A DNA stretch of 49,525 bases from DATIKM01 sp035477595 (GCA_035477595.1 DATIKM010000176.1:1-49525); one strand, 5' to 3'. Numbered from the stretch's first letter, positions 1-7,755 are shown. A program made the numbers and translations. Notes: generated by a model not told the origin, from the sequence alone.

Positions 1-25
1 GGAGGACGCCCTTGAGCTGGCCCGC
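1..25. repeat. 25-base inverted copy of ispH sequence at the window edge
   Basis: The first 25 bases are the exact reverse complement of positions 802-826, which lie inside ispH. Similarity falls off sharply after base 25, with only weak resemblance beyond. A 25-base match by chance in a window of this size is very unlikely. It looks like a contig-end or assembly-graph artefact, although a small real inverted duplication cannot be excluded. Confidence 0.8.
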
Positions 26-285
26 GTGGCGGCCTCGATCCTGGTGGCGGCGTCGCGCAGGTCACGCCACGCCTTCTCCACCTTCAGACTAACCCTCCGC
101 TCCGCCCCCTCGAGCAGAGCCTCCAACTGGCGGACGCGGGCTCGCGCCTCCGCCGTGTCGGCTGGCAACCTCCGACTGTCCAGGAGGCCTTACACGAGCC
201 TGGCGTGCCTCCGAGCCATATCTAGCCCGTCCGACGCCACCCCGAGCATCGCGTCGGCGGCGATCGCGCCCGCGCGGCCGATGAG
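1..285 (-). pseudogene. TolC-like outer membrane efflux protein fragment, broken
   Basis: The minus-strand frame reads as an amphipathic alanine-, arginine- and glutamate-rich helix from about 189 down to 1. Segments such as LEALLEGAERRVSL, KVEKAWRDLRDAA and TRIEAA resemble the coiled-coil hairpin of TolC/OEP-family outer membrane channel proteins. An in-frame TAA at 190-192 separates it from a short upstream stretch (VASDGLDMARRHARLV) with similar character. The 3' end runs off the window and its last 25 bases are the inverted ispH copy, so the true C-terminus is not visible. The family assignment is by pattern only. The piece could instead be another coiled-coil protein. Positions 286-522, up to the ispH stop, hold no gene I can support. 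Confidence 0.35.
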
Positions 286-522
286 CTGACGCCTGGCCCG
301 CGAGCTCCCCATGTGTCCTCCGCTGCAGTAGCGAGACAGCCGGTGCGCGGCGCTAGGCGTCAGTCAGCTCGCATCCCGGAGGCGCCCATGACCACCGACG
401 TGCGCGCCATGAGGCATGAGGTGAGAGGCATCCCGTCGGGGCGTCGGGGGGGCAGGTCCGTTCACTGCGCGCATAGCGCCTGCCGTTGGCTCGCCAGCGC
501 GACGGCGAGGGCGACGGGAGGA

Positions 523-1443
523 TCAGGCAGGGGCGACGTCCCCAGGCGCCTCGGGCCGGTGCTCGGGGACAACGGGACCCGCGAACGTCGCGACGCGCTC
601 GCGCACGGCGTCGACCAGCTCATCGGGTGTGGACAGGCCTGAAGCAATGCCGATGTGCTCGGCCCACGCGAACTGCTCATCCCGAAGCTCGTCGGCGCTC
701 TGTATGCGGAGCGTGTGAGGGTTGTAGTGCCGGCACAGCGTGGCAAGCTCCACGGTGTTCGCGCTCGTGGCGCTACCCACCACCAGCATGAGGTCCACCG
801 TGCGGGCCAGCTCAAGGGCGTCCTCCTGTCGCGCCTGCACCGGCCGGCAGATGGTGTTGATGACCTGGACCTCGCGGCACAGCGCCAGGAGCTCATGGAG
901 GATGCCGAAGCACATCTCCAGCGCGCGCGTCGTCTGGAAGATGACTCCCACTTTGCGCAGGAGGCGGTGCTCGGCGCGCGCCTGCCGAACCTCCTCAACG
1001 GTCTCGACCACTAGCGCGGGGCCGCTGAGAGACCCCAGAATGCCTATTATCTCGGCATGGTGGCGGTCGCCGATGATGACAACCTGGCACCCGCGCTCCT
1101 CCAGCGAGCGCGCCGCATCTCGGGCGCGGTGCACGATCGGGCAGGTCGCGTCCACGATATCGATGCCCCGTTCCTGAGCGGCCTGCATCTGAGCGAGCGG
1201 AATGCCGTGTGCGCGGACCACCATGGCGCCGCCCGACTGCGAGGTCAGGTCGTCCACCTTGCGCAGGCCCTTCGCCTCCAGCTCATCGGTGACGCGCCGG
1301 TTGTGGACCAGATCGCCGACTATGAACGCGTCGCCGCGCTCCTCCAGCGCCTGACGCGTGAGGTTGATGGCGCGCTTCACGCCGAAGCAGAAGCCCACCT
1401 CCCTCGCGAGACTCACCTTGCGCTTGCGAACGCCATCGGCCAA
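523..1443 (-). CDS. ispH: 4-hydroxy-3-methylbut-2-enyl diphosphate reductase (IspH/LytB)
   Basis: IspH catalyses the last step of the MEP isoprenoid pathway, reducing HMBPP to IPP and DMAPP with a [4Fe-4S] cluster in the cytoplasm. The protein is full length at about 306 residues. The three conserved cluster cysteines are visible: GFCFGVKRA near residue 19, DATCPIV near 101 and NTICRP near 199. The family motifs VRAHGIP and GSATSANT and the C-terminal SGLSTPDELV are also present. I chose the TTG at 1443 because GGAG lies 6 bases upstream; the in-frame TTG at 1449 abuts that GGAG. The gene is intact although the hopanoid genes just upstream are wrecked, as expected because the cell still needs IPP. 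Confidence 0.95.
   Translation of the reverse strand: MADGVRKRKVSLAREVGFCFGVKRAINLTRQALEERGDAFIVGDLVHNRRVTDELEAKGLRKVDDLTSQSGGAMVVRAHGIPLAQMQAAQERGIDIVDATCPIVHRARDAARSLEERGCQVVIIGDRHHAEIIGILGSLSGPALVVETVEEVRQARAEHRLLRKVGVIFQTTRALEMCFGILHELLALCREVQVINTICRPVQARQEDALELARTVDLMLVVGSATSANTVELATLCRHYNPHTLRIQSADELRDEQFAWAEHIGIASGLSTPDELVDAVRERVATFAGPVVPEHRPEAPGDVAPA
802..826. repeat. Partner copy of the 25-base inverted repeat, inside ispH
   Basis: This segment is identical to the reverse complement of bases 1-25. It encodes the conserved ispH stretch EDALELAR, so this is the native copy and the one at the window edge is the foreign one. Confidence 0.8.
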
Positions 1444-1457
1444 CGTCAACTCCTGTC

Positions 1458-2100
1458 TTAGGTGGCGCGCTCAGACGACTGGCCCGCTGGAGCGTAACCG
1501 TGCCGCCAGAACCAGGCTACCGCGTCGCGCAGCGCGCCCTCCACGGGCGACTGGCGAAGACCAACTCGTGCACCACTCGCTCCGCGCTCAAGTACATGCG
1601 CGTGACCGAGATGCGCACCCCTCGAGCGGCGCACAGGGCTCTCTCCGCAGCAGCCGGCCCGATACGAGCGTGTCCAGCGCGCCATACGCGAGCGCCACGG
1701 TGCAGGTGACGCGCATGGGGGGCGCGGGCATCTCGGTGATCGCCGCCAGCATCTCCAGTATCTGCTGAGGCGAGAGGTTGCGGTTCCCCAGGATGTACTG
1801 CTCACCCAGAACCGCGCGTTCCGCCGCCAGCAGGTGACCTGCGGCAGCCTCCCGCACGTCCATCAGGTTCAGACCGGTGCCGACGCAGGCAGGCATGCGG
1901 CGGTTGACGAAGTCCACCACAGCCCTGCCGGTATGCGTCGGCTTGATGTGACCCGAACCCACGGGCGTGCTCGGGTTCGCGATGAAGACTGGCGCGCTCC
2001 CCTCGCGGTCGATCCTACAGACCGCCGCCTCGGCGAGGTGCTTACTCCGCTTGTAGCGGCCGACGATGTCGGCCAGTGGGGAATGCGTGCGCTCGTCTCC
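1458..2100 (-). pseudogene. hpnA: Hopanoid-associated sugar epimerase HpnA, decayed C-terminal half
   Basis: HpnA is an NAD-dependent epimerase/dehydratase-family (SDR) protein tied to hopanoid side-chain synthesis. The minus strand keeps the second half of such a protein. It has the catalytic YKRSK, then ANPSTPVG, HIKPTHTGR, GTGLNLMDV, AAGHLLAAERA and GEQYILGNRNLS. The frame breaks near 1618, continues one frame over as VRISVTRMYLSAERVV, and shifts again near 1561 to LRQSPVEGALRDAVAWFWRHGY before the TAA at 1458. The N-terminal Rossmann part (GxxGxxG) is missing. At about 2100 the fragment abuts the end of an hpnH remnant, as if a deletion fused the two. Two frameshifts plus truncation make it non-functional. 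Confidence 0.75.
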
Positions 2101-2430
2101 TCTACGGCGCTGTGCTTGAGGCCGCTGTGCGTCCTGCGGTTCTGACAGCGGGCGTCGATCCGGCTGTCCCAGTACTCCCAGTTCACGGTGTTCCAGAACT
2201 CGTCCCATGTGGCGTAGTGCGACGCGCCAACCAGGCCAGCAGGGGGCTTCTCCAGCCGTCGGGCACGCAGTCCACCGTCGACCACGAGGCGCAGGGCAGC
2301 TCGCGCCGGGCGGCAGCGAAGACCACTAATGTGGGCGTCGCGCTGACCTTGTAGCGGTTGGCGCGGGACTTCTCGTGGATCAGCTCCCGCGTGAGGTAGC
2401 CGTCCGCCTCGACTTCCGGTACTCGCAGCC
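2095..2430 (-). pseudogene. hpnH: Adenosyl-hopene transferase HpnH-like radical SAM protein, C-terminal remnant
   Basis: HpnH joins an adenosyl group to diploptene in the first step of making extended hopanoids. The remnant matches the region after the radical-SAM barrel. YLTRELIHEK and YKVSATPTL are followed by RRELPCASWSTVD and PDGWRSP, then, after a frameshift near 2245, by SHYATWDEFW, WEYWDSR and DARCQNRRTHSG. In intact relatives the last motif is a Cys-x-x-Cys type (CQNC-x-x-HSG). Here the second Cys codon has become Arg. The N-terminal CxxxCxxC half is absent. The short stretch 2431-2496 between this piece and the cyclase piece matches neither. The assignment rests on remembered family motifs and needs a profile search. 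Confidence 0.6.
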
Positions 2431-2496
2431 GGGGGAGAGGGGTGTTGCGTCCGCTCTGAGCTGCACCGCGAGCCTGCAGAGGTCCTCGACCTCGGA

Positions 2497-3060
2497 CACC
2501 TCGGTCTCCCGGTAGACGGTCGGCACGCCGTCCCGGCCATACTGGCTGGAGATCGCGAGGGAGAGGCTGGCGAAGGTGTTGCATCGAGCAGCGCCGCCCA
2601 GCCCACGGACACGCTCGGCGAGCCGGAGCATGAACGGTTCGTCCGCGCGATGCCCCGCGAGCCTGCATGCGAATCAGACCTTCACCGAGGCCCCGACATC
2701 CGTTGACCCGCCCGGGCAAACCGCTACGCCGCCCTCGTCGTTGATCCAGCGGCCGATCACGTGGTTGGTCAGATTCGTAGGCTTGCGCCGATCAGGCTGG
2801 CCGAGGATGTGCAGCAGCAGCACGCAGACGGTCACGGGGATCGTGTCGCTCTTGAACACCCCGCATCAGTGCCCGTCATCGTTCTGGTGGTCGAGAAGCC
2901 AGCGCTGCGCGCGATCGACGGTCGAGGTCAGCGCGCCCAGGGCAACGCGCGTGCCGGTTCGCCCGTGCGCGACTGAGTCGCCGGTGTGGCCGAGGCTCTC
3001 GTGAGCCGTTACCTGTCGCGACGGGGCGATCTCGGGATCCATGACGTCCGTCCGCACCAC
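2497..3060 (-). pseudogene. shc: Squalene-hopene cyclase, N-terminal remnant with in-frame stops
   Basis: Squalene-hopene cyclase folds squalene into hopene, the hopanoid core. A single minus-strand frame from about 3060 to 2497 reads through the N-terminal cyclase pattern: DRAQRWLLDHQNDDGH, then CGVFKSDT, VLLLHILGQPD, GGVAVCPGGSTDVGASVK, LAGHRADEPFM and GLGGAARCNTF. Two TGA stops interrupt it, at 2866-2868 where the family has Trp (DGHW) and at 2674-2676 where it has Tyr or Phe (ASVKAYF). The frame itself is kept across both stops. After about 2497 the similarity ends, so most of the roughly 600-residue protein, including the catalytic DxDD, is lost. Both stops sit at aromatic codons, which point mutation readily turns into stops. 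Confidence 0.75.
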
Positions 3061-3132
3061 GCGGGCTCTGTGGCGCCGGAGCGCGGAGCGAGCTAAGCAA
3101 CGGGCATCGCGATCGCGTGCAGGCCGAGGTCG

Positions 3133-4281
3133 TCAGTCGCGCTGCCCGGCCTTGCGCTCCTCGGGTGGCGCGATGGGCGAGCCCGGGTCGTACGCGAAGG
3201 GAGACACGATGTTCAGGCGCTTGAGCTCCTGTACGAGGTGGGACGCCTCCGAGAGCACAATGCGGGCGATCTCGGCCGTCTCGTGGTCTGCGCTGCGCGT
3301 GAGCCTGACCGCGGCTGCGCAGATCGTCGAGATGGGCGCGAGCAGCACGTCTTCGTTGATCAGCGTGCCGGGCAGTTGGACGAGGCGCTCGCTCTCCGGC
3401 CGGATCGGCAGTGCCTCCGCCAGGGGCTCCTCGAGGCCGAGAGCGGCCCGCTGCGCCCTTGCGCGATCCGCCTCGAGCTTGCGCAGCTCGTGGCCGACCG
3501 CCACGTAGAGGGGCGTGCTGTCCATGTCGCGGTCCGCCGAGACCCCGTAGTCGGCCTTGTTGATGCCGTAGAACATGGGGTCGGTGGTCGCGTAGTTCAC
3601 GAACATCAGCGCGATGAACTTCTGGAAGACGTTGCGATCGAACGCGTACCGGCTGGTGTAGTTTGTGTCATCGGAGACCGCATCGAGCACGTCGCTGAAG
3701 AGGCAGGCCACGAACTCCCGCGGCGGGAGTTGGGAGAGCCGCGGCACGGCGCTCGGGTCGCGGAACTCGTAGCTGTATAGCGGCTCGCTGCCGTCCGCGT
3801 GGCCCTCGGCCTCGGCTACGGCGCCGAACACGTTCAGCTTCATCATGGCATCGAGGTTGCGGCGCGGGTAGCCGCGATCCACGATGTCGAGCGCGTAGCC
3901 TTTGAACTCTGCGAGGTCCGTCCCGAGGAAGTTCGCGCGCCCGTCCGCGATGCGATCCCTCAGCTCCACCAGGCGGCGCGTGAGACTTCCGCGCGCTTCG
4001 TCGATGATGTCGAGCAGTTCGGCGCGCATCGCCGCGTCGTCGGGGAAGAACTCCAGCGTCTCGTAGGTTGTCCGGATTACGGCAAAGTCGTTCAGCCCGT
4101 CCTCGATGCAGGGGTAGGCGATGCCCAGTAGCAGGCCGTCCGGGATGGAGGGCACTGTGTCGGCGTTGCGGAGGCCCGCATCCGGTGGAACGAGCACGTA
4201 GAACCGGTTGTTGGTCGCCAGGCTCTTGATGAGGATGACGCGCCGGTTGTCGCGGCGGAGGTCGTCGTTATGTGATGCCAT
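3133..4281 (-). CDS. Conserved-looking protein of unknown function, 382 aa
   Basis: I do not recognise this family. The protein is soluble, acidic, without a signal peptide or membrane segment, and has clear coding composition throughout. Visible features are a hydrophobic N-terminal block (RRVILIKSLA, RFYVLVPPDAG), a central alpha-helical region rich in Arg, Asp and Leu, a stretch around FQKFIALMFVNYATTDPMFYG, and a long charged helix after residue 270. I placed the start at the ATG at 4281 (MASHNDDL). The open frame extends to 4374, but that extension is low-complexity Arg, Gly and Pro. A weak GGGG-type ribosome site precedes the ATG. The gene lies downstream of the aminotransferase group and may belong to its transcript, with a 49-base gap to the next gene. 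Confidence 0.75.
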   Translation of the reverse strand: MASHNDDLRRDNRRVILIKSLATNNRFYVLVPPDAGLRNADTVPSIPDGLLLGIAYPCIEDGLNDFAVIRTTYETLEFFPDDAAMRAELLDIIDEARGSLTRRLVELRDRIADGRANFLGTDLAEFKGYALDIVDRGYPRRNLDAMMKLNVFGAVAEAEGHADGSEPLYSYEFRDPSAVPRLSQLPPREFVACLFSDVLDAVSDDTNYTSRYAFDRNVFQKFIALMFVNYATTDPMFYGINKADYGVSADRDMDSTPLYVAVGHELRKLEADRARAQRAALGLEEPLAEALPIRPESERLVQLPGTLINEDVLLAPISTICAAAVRLTRSADHETAEIARIVLSEASHLVQELKRLNIVSPFAYDPGSPIAPPEERKAGQRD

Positions 4282-4330
4282 CGTTACCCCGAGCCTGGAG
4301 CCGCGCCCATCATCTGGACGCGGTCTCACG

Positions 4331-4972
4331 TCACCGCGCGAACGACACCCGGGCGCCCCAGAAGAGGTCGCCATTGAGCGTGTAGGCCCGCACCTCCACG
4401 CCTCGTACCACCGGCACGGACACCGATGCGTTCACGGTTCGGCGCACGTACTCGGCACTCACCGACGGCCCTGCGGCGAGGTTCGCGCGAAACCCCAAGA
4501 AGGGACCCTCCAGCCGGCTGGTGCCGATGCCGGCGTGCAGGTAGAAGCTGCGCACGAAGCGCTCCTGCGCAAGGCTGAGGCCGAGCCTCTTGCCCAGCGC
4601 CACGTAGAAGGCGCGGCGCCACCGCCCGGTGTTGAACGCATCGCGGACGCCGCACGTCAGCGTCGGCGCCATATCCACCAGTGCGTTGCCGGTGAACGAG
4701 TACTGAACGCTGATATCGGCGCGGCGCCGGCTGAGGTCGACATCCTCCGCCTCTAGTTCGAGGCCCAGGCCATGTCCGGGGGCGCCCAGCGTCAGCCATC
4801 CGATGTGTCGCGACGGCGCGCCATCTCCGACGGCGGCCTCCACGCTCACCGAGTACGGCGGGGCCACGAGGCCCGAGGGCGCAAGCACGATGCGCTCCGC
4901 CGCTGTCGAGAGCGGTGCGAAGAGCGCCAGCACGGCGACGACCACGGCAGCCGCCGCTTGAGGCCTACACAT
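4331..4972 (-). CDS. Small exported protein, probable outer-membrane beta-barrel
   Basis: The N-terminus is a clear signal peptide: after MCRPQ comes a hydrophobic run of Ala, Val and Leu ending in LSTAAE, a plausible signal peptidase I site. The mature part, about 190 residues, alternates polar and hydrophobic residues in short strands (WLTLGAP, ISVQYSFTG, FYLHAGIG, FLGFRANLAAG, SAEYVRRTVNASVSV, LFWGARVSFA), as in small beta-barrels or beta-sandwich envelope proteins. The ATG at 4972 overlaps the stop of the upstream aminotransferase (ATGTGTAG), which implies translational coupling. An in-frame start at 4996 lies further inside the aminotransferase gene. I cannot name the family. Confidence 0.65.
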   Translation of the reverse strand: MCRPQAAAAVVVAVLALFAPLSTAAERIVLAPSGLVAPPYSVSVEAAVGDGAPSRHIGWLTLGAPGHGLGLELEAEDVDLSRRRADISVQYSFTGNALVDMAPTLTCGVRDAFNTGRWRRAFYVALGKRLGLSLAQERFVRSFYLHAGIGTSRLEGPFLGFRANLAAGPSVSAEYVRRTVNASVSVPVVRGVEVRAYTLNGDLFWGARVSFAR

Positions 4973-6170
4973 GGGCTGCAAGGGCGCGCTCCTCACCGGT
5001 CGTATGGCCTGGCCGTGACAGCGTCTGAACGAAGCGTGCCATGCGGTCCAGGGCCTGCTCGAGCTTCGGCATGCTGGTAGCGTACGAGCAGCGGACGTGG
5101 CCCTCCCCGGTCTCCCCGAACGCGTTGCCGGGCACGACCGCTACACGCGCTTCGTGCAACAGGCGCGTGGAGAACTCCTCCGAAGAGAGGCCCGTCGATC
5201 GGATGGACGGGAACGCGTAGAAGGCGCCGAGTGGCTCGTGGCAGGCGAGCCCGATCGCATTCAGACCGCGCACGAAGAAGCGGCGCCGGCGGTCATATTC
5301 CGACACCATGCGCCGCACCTCAGCCTCGCCGTGGCGCAGCGCCTCAACCGCCGCCTTCTGCGACATGTGCGGCGCGCAGAGCATCGTGTACTGGTGCAGC
5401 TTGAGGATGCTCTCGGCCACAGGCGGAGGGGCGCACACGTAGCCCACTCGCCATCCCGTCATCGCGTACGCCTTCGAGAACCCGTTCAGTACCACGGTGC
5501 GCTCGCGAGCCCCCGGCACCGAGGCCGCGCACGTGTGCTCGCCTCCGTAGGTGAGCCGGCTGTAGATCTCGTCGGTAACAAGGTACAGGTCATGCTCTAC
5601 CGCGAGCCGCACCACCGCGGCGACGTCGTCACGGCTTAGAGTGCCGCCCGTCGGGTTGTTCGGGTACGCGAGCAGAATCGCCTTCGTTCGAGGGGTAACG
5701 GCGGCGGCGAGCGCCTCGGGACGGATGCGAAAGCCGTCATCGGCGCTCGTCCTCACCGCGACTGGCGCGCCGCCCACGAACCGGATCCCCGGCACATAGG
5801 AGACGTAGCCCGGCTCGAAGTGAATAACCTCGTCGCCCGGGTTCACGAGCGCGCGTAGCGCCAGATCGAGCCCTTCCGAGACCCCCACGGTGATCAGGAT
5901 CTCCGCGCTGGGGTCGAACGAAACGCCGTAGCGCGACTCCAGGTCGCACGCGACGGCCTCGCGGAGCTCCATCAAGCCGGCGTTCGACGTGTAGGTCGTG
6001 TAGCCGCGCTCGATGGCGTCGATGCCCGCCTCTCGGATGCGCCAGGGCGTGACGAAGTCCGGCTCGCCGACGCCGAGCGAGATCGCATCAGGCATCTGGC
6101 TCGCCACGTCGAAGAAGCGGCGGATGCCTGAAGGGGGCGTCTGGAGGACCGCGTGGTTCAGGGACTTCAC
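4965..6170 (-). CDS. PLP-dependent class I/II aminotransferase (AspC/PatA-like)
   Basis: A fold-type I aminotransferase of 401 residues. Visible motifs are GVGEPDF near residue 33, YTTYTSNAG near 58, YPNNPTGG at 169-176 with the conserved Asn, LVTDEIYSR around Asp200, and NGFSKAYAMTGWR with the PLP-binding Lys233. RCSYATS near the C-terminus carries the substrate-carboxylate Arg. Substrate is not readable from sequence; this branch includes aspartate, aromatic and N-acetyl-diaminopimelate aminotransferases. Its start codon overlaps the stop of an Lrp/AsnC regulator by 4 bases (ATGA). Bacillus yugG-yugH is a known pair of the same kind, so the regulator probably senses the amino acid that this enzyme handles. 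Confidence 0.9.
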   Translation of the reverse strand: MKSLNHAVLQTPPSGIRRFFDVASQMPDAISLGVGEPDFVTPWRIREAGIDAIERGYTTYTSNAGLMELREAVACDLESRYGVSFDPSAEILITVGVSEGLDLALRALVNPGDEVIHFEPGYVSYVPGIRFVGGAPVAVRTSADDGFRIRPEALAAAVTPRTKAILLAYPNNPTGGTLSRDDVAAVVRLAVEHDLYLVTDEIYSRLTYGGEHTCAASVPGARERTVVLNGFSKAYAMTGWRVGYVCAPPPVAESILKLHQYTMLCAPHMSQKAAVEALRHGEAEVRRMVSEYDRRRRFFVRGLNAIGLACHEPLGAFYAFPSIRSTGLSSEEFSTRLLHEARVAVVPGNAFGETGEGHVRCSYATSMPKLEQALDRMARFVQTLSRPGHTTGEERALAAHV

Positions 6171-6646
6171 GGCGCGACCATGAGGCGGTGGTCCGGGTCG
6201 GCTTCGCCGAACACGTCGCCATCCTCCTTGTAGCGCCTCAGGAGGAAGTGGGTATTGGTGGAGGTAACGCGCTCCAAGGTCGCAAGCTTCTCTGCCACGA
6301 ACCGCGCGACCTCCTTGATGTCGTCACCACGCACGATCACGCGGAGGTCGTGTCCTCCGGACACGAGAGCGACCGACCGCACCTCCGGGTAGCGGTAGAT
6401 GCGGGCAGCGATGTCGTCGAATCCGGCACCGCGCTCGGGGGTAACGGACACGTCGATGTAGGCCTCGACGACGTCTTCGCCGTAGCGCTCCCAGTCGACG
6501 ACCGTCTTGTACCGTCGGATGACGCCGCTGGCTTCCCAGAGCGCGATCTGCCGGGCCACCTCCTCTTCAGCGAGGCCGGTGATCACCGCGATGCGGGCGG
6601 GGGTGGCGCGCGCGTCCGACTCAAGTATTTGCAGGATTTCGCGCAT
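6167..6646 (-). CDS. Lrp/AsnC family transcriptional regulator
   Basis: A 159-residue protein with an N-terminal winged helix-turn-helix (EILQILESDARATPARIAVI, then EEEVARQIALWEASGVIRRY) and a C-terminal RAM ligand-binding domain (DVSVTPERG, RYPEVRSVALVSGGHDL, FVAEKL, TNTHFLLRRYKEDG). Members bind DNA as dimers or octamers and respond to amino acids. The ATG at 6646 is preferred over the TTG at 6650-6652. It lies about 23 bases from the predicted transcription start of a strong promoter at 6676-6704. It is the first gene of a minus-strand group with the aminotransferase, and it probably regulates itself. Confidence 0.9.
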   Translation of the reverse strand: MREILQILESDARATPARIAVITGLAEEEVARQIALWEASGVIRRYKTVVDWERYGEDVVEAYIDVSVTPERGAGFDDIAARIYRYPEVRSVALVSGGHDLRVIVRGDDIKEVARFVAEKLATLERVTSTNTHFLLRRYKEDGDVFGEADPDHRLMVAP

Positions 6647-6675
6647 GTGCAACGTCTCAGGTGAGGTGACTTCAG

Positions 6676-6704
6676 AGTATACCCCCCGCCCCGACGGGAG
6701 TCAA
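6676..6704 (-). promoter_or_regulatory. Sigma70-type promoter for the Lrp-aminotransferase operon
   Basis: On the minus strand TTGACT (6699-6704) and TATACT (6676-6681) are separated by exactly 17 bases. Each hexamer matches consensus at 5 of 6 positions. Transcription would start near 6669, leaving a short leader before the ATG at 6646. Confidence 0.75.
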
Positions 6705-6706
6705 AC

Positions 6707-6744
6707 GCACTGGGCCCCCCGCGTTCACGCGGGGGGCCCAGTGC
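6707..6744 (-). terminator. Perfect 17-bp hairpin, probable terminator
   Basis: A 17-base perfect inverted repeat (6707-6723 with 6728-6744) closes on a four-base loop. It lies 32 bases past the stop of the LTXXQ gene and just before the promoter of the next operon, where a terminator is needed. On the minus strand only a short GTTTG follows, so it lacks a long U-tract. It may act as a strong GC-rich terminator or need Rho. Confidence 0.65.
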
Positions 6745-6776
6745 AACGTGCGCGGCGCCCAGTGCCGAACGAAGGC

Positions 6777-7268
6777 TCAGCGCCCCTCCCGGCGCGGCCT
6801 CCGCTCAGGCATCCGCTGCCACATGTCACGCATCATGGTCTTGAGCTTGCCGAACTGCTCGCGGGTCAGGATGCTGCGCAGCCGATCCTCGGACTGCGAG
6901 AACCGCTCCAGACCCTCCTTGTGCGTCTGCAGAATCTGCCGCCGGATCCGCCGGATCTGAGCGTCGTCGACTTCGAAGGCGTCGTAGGCCTTGCCCAGTT
7001 CCATGTAGAGCGCCCCGAGCCTCTGCATGTTCTCGCGCCGGGCCTGGTCCATCTGCGCCCAGAGGGCCTCGATCTGCTCCTGCTGCTCCCTGGTGATGCC
7101 CAGCCGCTGGCGCGCGCTCTCGCGGCCGACCCCAAACCATGACTGCGGCCCGAGCACACGGCCTTGGCCGCGCGGCCCCCCGGGCGGCGGACCTCCCTGC
7201 GCGACAGCCAGTTGCGCCGCAGGGAGGGCGAAGGCAAGGATAATAGCCATCAGTATGACGCGGCGCAT
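6777..7268 (-). CDS. Periplasmic LTXXQ-motif protein (Spy/CpxP/CnrX-like sensor)
   Basis: The 163-residue product begins with a signal peptide (MRRVILMAIILAFALPAAQL, cleavage near AVAQ), then a Gly/Pro-rich linker and a highly charged all-helical domain. The motif LTREQFGKLK near residue 134 is the LTXXQ signature of Spy/CpxP-type periplasmic proteins; GITREQQEQIEAL near residue 58 is a second, similar element. Relatives act as ATP-independent chaperones, metal sensors or inhibitors of envelope stress systems. It is the last gene of a three-gene unit with an ECF sigma factor and its anti-sigma factor, one base after the anti-sigma stop. A periplasmic sensor feeding the anti-sigma factor, as in CnrYXH, is the likely role. 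Confidence 0.8.
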   Translation of the reverse strand: MRRVILMAIILAFALPAAQLAVAQGGPPPGGPRGQGRVLGPQSWFGVGRESARQRLGITREQQEQIEALWAQMDQARRENMQRLGALYMELGKAYDAFEVDDAQIRRIRRQILQTHKEGLERFSQSEDRLRSILTREQFGKLKTMMRDMWQRMPERRPRREGR

Positions 7269-7269
7269 G

Positions 7270-7755
7270 CTACCGGCCCTCCTCAGTGAACGACAGGGCC
7301 AAGCTCAAGGGCGCGACCCCCGCCGACTCCGGCCAGGAGCCGAACGCACCATCCGGCGCGGGCTGCATGTCGGCAACGAGGCGAATCACGTGCGTCTCGT
7401 CGACGGCGGCGGAATCGACCGGGACCGTTGGGCGGGGCGCTGCCAGCAGCGCCAGCACCAGTGCCAGGCCGGCGCCGCCCGCCAGAGCGAAGACTGGCCG
7501 GAGCCACGCCCTCGCGGGTCGCTGCATCGGCGCAGCGCCTGTTGCCAGGCAGGCCGCCAGCGCAGGCCGGAGCTCGATCTCACGGACCGGGCAGTCGACG
7601 GCCGCGAAGGCGCTCCTCAACCTCCGCTCGGCACGCAGTTCCGCGGCGCACCGCGCGCACTCCGCGGCATGCCGTTCCATCCCTGCCGCAAGCGCGGCAT
7701 CGAGACGGCCGGCGACATGCTCGCTGGCGCTAGCTGAGAACTGGCGGCATCTCAT
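7270..7755 (-). CDS. Membrane-anchored zinc-finger anti-sigma factor
   Basis: The 161-residue product has an N-terminal zf-HC2-type domain with the His-x3-Cys-x2-Cys pattern (RHAAECARCAAEL, near residues 28-36). One transmembrane helix follows near residues 85-105 (FALAGGAGLALVLALLAAP), and then a short periplasmic tail. This is the layout of anti-sigma factors that hold ECF sigma factors at the membrane. Its ATG overlaps the sigma gene stop (ATGA), a standard sigma/anti-sigma arrangement that keeps the two in balance. Confidence 0.85.
   Translation of the reverse strand: MRCRQFSASASEHVAGRLDAALAAGMERHAAECARCAAELRAERRLRSAFAAVDCPVREIELRPALAACLATGAAPMQRPARAWLRPVFALAGGAGLALVLALLAAPRPTVPVDSAAVDETHVIRLVADMQPAPDGAFGSWPESAGVAPLSLALSFTEEGR

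Noticed and set aside
26..289. Plus-strand frame of 87 codons at the window start
   Set aside because: It is antisense to the TolC-like coiled-coil frame and has no motif; the product is a Ser/Arg-rich shadow.
2221..2430. Thioredoxin-like reading of the stretch with YKVSATPTLVVF
   Set aside because: The flanking segments (RRELPCASW, PDGWRSP, ATWDEFW, CQNRRTHSG) fit the HpnH C-terminus in order, and there is no CxxC thioredoxin active site.
1458..3060. Selenocysteine or stop-codon reassignment explaining the TGA in SHC
   Set aside because: One TGA replaces Trp and one replaces Tyr or Phe, real genes nearby end in TGA, and true frameshifts accompany them; decay is simpler.
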